Below the pieces are notes generated by a model. It was not told the origin of the DNA and did no database searches. It saw only the letters and a list, made by a program, of their open reading frames with translations. A program made the translations under genes and the position numbers. Below are positions 6,439-8,723 of a stretch of DNA of 8,723 nucleotides, in pieces; position 1 is the first letter of the stretch; each line of letters opens with the position of its first letter. This DNA comes from Scatosoma sp045124465 (GTDB lineage Bacteria; Bacillota; Clostridia; Christensenellales; Borkfalkiaceae): the NCBI GenBank assembly GCA_045124465.1, contig JBGVLV010000041.1, positions 1-8,723 of the forward strand, written 5' to 3'.

Positions 6439-8094
6439 TCAGGAAAGCCCGACGATCGTGCCGTCGCTCAAAAGATCGATCTTCTCCGCCGCAGGGTGCG
6501 CGCCGAGACCGGGCATAAGCATGATCTTGCCCGCGATCGCAACGATAAATCCCGCGCCGCCTTTCAAGACGATGTCGCGGACTGCGATACGGAATCCCGT
6601 CGGCCGACCGAGCAGTTCCGCGTTGTCCGAAAGGGAGTATTGCGTTTTCGCGATGATGACGGGCAAATTCCCCGAACCTTTTTCTTCGATGGTCTTGATC
6701 TTCGCGAGCGCCTCGTCCGAGAAATCCACGCCGTCCGCGCCGTATATCTTCTTCGCTACGTTTTCGATCTTCTCGCAAACGCCCTGTTCCAGCTCGTAAG
6801 GGTGGCAGAGCTTGGAGGGGATCTCGCAAGCTTTCACGACCTCTTCCGCAAGCTCCTTGCCGCCTTCGCCGCCCTTTAAGAACACGTCGGTGAACACCGC
6901 TTTCGCGCCCGCTTTGGATACTTCCCCGATGACGAGATCGGTTTCCGCCTGCGTGTCCGTGTAGAATCTGTTCATCGCGACCACGACGGGCTTTTTAAAT
7001 ATATTCTGTACGTTTTCGATATGTTTCATAAGGTTGGGCATACCCTTTTTCAGCGCTTCGAGATCTTCCGTCGCCAGAGTCTCTTTCGCCGCGCCGCCGT
7101 GGAGTTTGAGCGCCTTTACCGTCGCTACGATGACCACGCAATCCGGTTCGATGCCCGCCGCCCGACACTTCGTGTCGAGGAACTTCTCCGCGCCGAGGTC
7201 CGCGCCGAATCCCGCCTCCGTCACCGCGTAGTCCGCAAGGCTCATCGCCGCGTACGTAGCCTGCACGCTGTTACAGCCGTGCGCGATGTTCGCGAACGGT
7301 CCGCCGTGAATGATCGCGGGCGTGTGTTCGAGCGTTTGAACGAGGTTGGGTTTCATCGCGTCTTTGAGCAACACCGCCATCGACCCGACCGCGCCGGGAA
7401 TCTCCTTCGCGCGTACGTAGTCGCCGTCCGTATTCAAACCGACGATGATATTGCCGAGCCTGTTTTTCAGATCGTCTATATCCGTCGCAAGACAGAGCAC
7501 CGCCATGATCTCGCTCGCCGCCGTAATGTCGAAGTGATCTTCGCGTTCCACGCCGCGGCCCTTGCCGCCGATCGTCACGTTGATAAGCTCGCGTTCGTTC
7601 ATATCCATACAACGGTGGAAGTAGATATTGTTCACGTCGATACGGAGCGCATTGCCGCGGAAGATATGATTATCCATCAACGCGCAAAGCAGGTTGTTCG
7701 CCGCCGTGATCGCGTGCAGATCGCCCGTGAAATGCAGATTGATATCGGACATAGGCACGACCTGCGCGTAGCCGCCGCCCGCCGCGCCGCCCTTGATCCC
7801 GAACACGGGTCCGAGCGAAGGTTCGCGAAGGGCAAGACAAGCCTTTTTGCCAATCTTGGAAAGCCCGTCGGCAAGACCGATGGAAACGGTCGTTTTTCCC
7901 TCGCCGCTCGACGTGGGGTTGATCGCCGTGACGAGTATGAGCTTGGCTTTGCGTACGGCGTTTTTGGGCAAAGTGATCTTCGCCTTATATTTGCCGTAAA
8001 GTTCGAGTTCGTCCTCCGTGAGGTCGAGTTTTTTCGCGACCTCGCGGATATCGTAAAGTTCCGCTTGTTCCGCTATTTCGATATCCGAAAGCAT
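6439..8094 (-). CDS. fhs: Formate--tetrahydrofolate ligase (formyltetrahydrofolate synthetase)
   Basis: The enzyme joins formate to tetrahydrofolate with ATP, giving 10-formyl-THF for purine and initiator-tRNA synthesis, and it is a methyl-branch step of the Wood-Ljungdahl pathway. The product of 551 residues matches the family length and aligns along its whole length with the Moorella enzyme as I recall it. The ATP-binding loop is PTSSGEGKTT (60-69), followed by LREPSLGPVFGIKGGAAGGG (89-108). Other family blocks are NLVQTLEHTPAIIHGGPFAN and the C-terminal MLMPGLGAHPAAEKID. I place the start at the ATG at 8094 because GGAGGA (8107-8102) sits 7 nt upstream. The ATG at 8109 would add five residues but has no ribosome site and itself overlaps that sequence. 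It is the first gene of the fhs-glnS-membrane protein operon. Confidence 0.97.
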   Translation of the reverse strand: MLSDIEIAEQAELYDIREVAKKLDLTEDELELYGKYKAKITLPKNAVRKAKLILVTAINPTSSGEGKTTVSIGLADGLSKIGKKACLALREPSLGPVFGIKGGAAGGGYAQVVPMSDINLHFTGDLHAITAANNLLCALMDNHIFRGNALRIDVNNIYFHRCMDMNERELINVTIGGKGRGVEREDHFDITAASEIMAVLCLATDIDDLKNRLGNIIVGLNTDGDYVRAKEIPGAVGSMAVLLKDAMKPNLVQTLEHTPAIIHGGPFANIAHGCNSVQATYAAMSLADYAVTEAGFGADLGAEKFLDTKCRAAGIEPDCVVIVATVKALKLHGGAAKETLATEDLEALKKGMPNLMKHIENVQNIFKKPVVVAMNRFYTDTQAETDLVIGEVSKAGAKAVFTDVFLKGGEGGKELAEEVVKACEIPSKLCHPYELEQGVCEKIENVAKKIYGADGVDFSDEALAKIKTIEEKGSGNLPVIIAKTQYSLSDNAELLGRPTGFRIAVRDIVLKGGAGFIVAIAGKIMLMPGLGAHPAAEKIDLLSDGTIVGLS

Positions 8095-8119
8095 AGATAT
8101 GTCCTCCATAAGTGGGTAA

Positions 8120-8154
8120 TTTTCTCATCAAGGGAGAAAACGCGGAAAACCGCG
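8120..8154 (-). promoter_or_regulatory. Two adjacent hairpins in the fhs leader
   Basis: In transcript order, CGCGG-TTTT-CCGCG (8154-8141) makes a 5-bp GC hairpin. Next, TTTTCTC (8140-8134) pairs with GAGAAAA (8126-8120) over a 7-nt loop. The first hairpin followed by TTTTCT is terminator-like but has a short stem. Both lie between the predicted transcription start (about 8166) and the ribosome site (8107-8102). An attenuation or stability role is possible; no known riboswitch consensus is recognised. Confidence 0.3.
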
Positions 8155-8172
8155 CCTTATCCTGTTCTTAAT

Positions 8173-8201
8173 ATTATAACACATATTTTGAAAAAAGGGA
8201 A
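8173..8201 (-). promoter_or_regulatory. Putative extended -10 promoter of the fhs operon
   Basis: On the minus strand a perfect TATAAT (8178-8173) is preceded by TGT, giving an extended TGnTATAAT -10 element. The -35 position at 17 bp spacing is a poor TTCCCT (8201-8196), which an extended -10 can tolerate. Transcription would start near 8166, leaving a leader of about 70 nt before the fhs start. Confidence 0.6.
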
Positions 8202-8335
8202 TAGTTCTTCCGCAATTTTTTACGGTTTTTTTCTTCGACGGGGGCAAAATTTTGGAAAAATTTGCGAAAGCGTGCCGTTTCCCCGAAAAAACCCGCGCCG
8301 TCGGAAAAAAATTCCGCAAAAATTCCCCCTTTCGT
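8202..8335. other. AT-tract intergenic strip between divergent promoters
   Basis: This stretch between the fhs and glyS promoters has long A and T runs and short imperfect palindromes, for example CGGAA-AAAAA-TTCCG at 8302-8316 and an AAAATTTT-rich block around 8246-8268. I see no gene, no operator with convincing symmetry and no known RNA motif in it. The A-tracts may bend DNA upstream of the two promoters. Confidence 0.4.
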
Positions 8336-8364
8336 TTGACTTGACGGGCAAAATATCGTATAAT
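8336..8364 (+). promoter_or_regulatory. Near-consensus sigma-A promoter of glyS
   Basis: TTGACT (8336-8341, 5 of 6 matches) and TATAAT (8359-8364, perfect) are separated by 17 bp. Transcription should begin near 8371, leaving an untranslated leader of about 215 nt before glyS. The leader is highly foldable. Confidence 0.88.
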
Positions 8365-8380
8365 GGACGAGAAAAATAAA

Positions 8381-8565
8381 AGGCGATGGAACAACAAACG
8401 GTTGATTAGTGAAAAATCTATTTTTCACGGTTTGACGAGAAAAACGCAAGAAAGACAAACGTTATTCGAGGGCGCATACCCTCTGTGGTCTGTAACCGAG
8501 ATTAACGCGCCGTATTTCGTAGCGTTTTTCCGTCTAAAAATCAACCGATTGTTGCGACAGAGCCT
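8381..8565 (+). ncRNA. Structured leader RNA upstream of glyS, family not recognised
   Basis: The segment can fold into a closed rod. AGGC (8381-8384) pairs with GCCT (8562-8565). After a symmetric 7x7 internal loop, CAACAA (8392-8397) pairs with TTGTTG (8549-8554). After a single A-A mismatch, CGGTTGATT (8399-8407) pairs with AATCAACCG (8539-8547). A three-way junction then leads to a side hairpin, GTGAAAAA-TCTA-TTTTTCAC (8409-8428), and a second long arm: GACG (8434-8437) with CGTC (8531-8534), and GAAAAACGC (8439-8447) with GCGTTTTTC (8522-8530), with one bulged A. Inside that arm GAGGG (8468-8472) pairs with CCCTC (8479-8483). No terminator separates it from glyS, so it is read as a leader. 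It lacks the T-box consensus. A 6S-like separate RNA is not excluded by length (185 nt) but the side hairpin is on the wrong strand for that model. Confidence 0.5.
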
Positions 8566-8586
8566 AAAAAAAGAGGTTATAAAGTT

Positions 8587-8723
8587 ATGGCAGAGAAAAG
8601 AGCGGTGACGATGGAAAAACTCGTTTCCCTTTGCAAAAACAGGGGCTTTATCTTCCCCGGCAGCGAGATATACGGCGGTCTTGCCAACACGTGGGACTTC
8701 GGTCCTTTGGGCGTGGAGCTTAA
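8587..8723 (+). CDS. glyS: Glycine--tRNA ligase (single-chain class II GlyRS), 3' end missing
   Basis: Only the first 45 codons are in the window. The peptide from residue 9 on (MEKLVSLCKNRGFIFPGSEI, then YGGLANTWDFGPLGVEL) is the conserved N-terminal block of the dimeric alpha2-type glycyl-tRNA synthetase found in many Bacillota, archaea and eukaryotes, not of the GlyQ/GlyS heterotetramer. The enzyme charges tRNA-Gly with glycine in the cytosol. The ATG at 8587 has AGAGG at 8572-8576, about 10 nt upstream, a loose spacing; an internal ATG at 8611 is the other possible start but has no better ribosome site. The gene is divergent from fhs and preceded by a long structured leader, which suggests post-transcriptional control. 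Confidence 0.93.
   Translation, partial: MAEKRAVTMEKLVSLCKNRGFIFPGSEIYGGLANTWDFGPLGVEL

Noticed and set aside
6154..6879. Open frame on the plus strand across the glnS/fhs junction
   Set aside because: It is antisense to two well-recognised enzymes, with no ribosome site or family resemblance.
8095..8166. Tetrahydrofolate riboswitch before fhs
   Set aside because: The leader is only about 70 nt, and neither the conserved loop sequences nor the pseudoknot layout are visible.
7021..8379. Long open frame on the plus strand opposite fhs (about 450 codons)
   Set aside because: Its translation is full of Arg/His repeats typical of the antisense of a GC-rich gene, has no ribosome site, and lies opposite a clear fhs gene.
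8382..8395. TGGAAC at 8387-8392 as part of a T-box (GGGTGGAACCGCG-like)
   Set aside because: It matches only six bases and lies about 15 nt after the transcription start, whereas a T-box lies at the 3' end of a long leader next to a terminator. No specifier stem precedes it.
8381..8565. 6S RNA
   Set aside because: Length and rod shape are suggestive, but no terminator follows, the large single-stranded bubble is replaced by a three-way junction, and the side hairpin is on the 5' strand. I could not identify conserved 6S bases, so it is left unassigned.
1..8723. CRISPR array, insertion sequence or toxin-antitoxin pair
   Set aside because: No regularly spaced long repeats, no transposase and no small gene pair of that kind are visible on either strand.

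Overview
The window looks like chromosomal DNA from an uncultured, spore-forming member of the Bacillota (class Clostridia or a close relative). The evidence is a clear spoVT gene, AAGGAGG-type ribosome binding sites, consensus sigma-A promoters, a CCA-encoding tRNA gene and Clostridia-like housekeeping proteins. The species cannot be named from the sequence alone.

Left third (about 1-2640): AT-rich DNA that reads as one end of an integrated mobilizable element. It holds a MobV/Pre-type relaxase cut by the window edge and a tyrosine recombinase with its own promoter and strong terminator. A gene-free strip of about 250 bp follows, with five copies of a CGCCAA core motif. The element abuts the 3' end of a minus-strand tRNA-Leu(AAG) gene, a typical attachment site for such integrases.

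Right two thirds (about 2640-8723): more GC-rich core chromosome. The tRNA-Leu gene has a perfect TTGACA-17-TATAAT promoter. spoVT (plus strand) converges on a minus-strand operon, with a 13-bp bidirectional terminator between them. The operon, in transcription order, is fhs (formate-tetrahydrofolate ligase), glnS (glutaminyl-tRNA synthetase) and a CvpA-like polytopic membrane protein, with short gaps of 30 and 18 bp. Divergent from fhs is the start of glyS (glycyl-tRNA synthetase).

The best candidate for something undescribed is the roughly 215-nt leader between a near-perfect sigma-A promoter (8336-8364) and glyS. It can fold into a long closed rod (8381-8565) with a side hairpin and an apical hairpin. 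It has none of the T-box signatures expected before an aminoacyl-tRNA synthetase gene. Also of note are a Gln in place of the last metal-binding His of the relaxase motif, two non-canonical residues in the integrase active site, and the repeat cluster beside the presumed attachment site.
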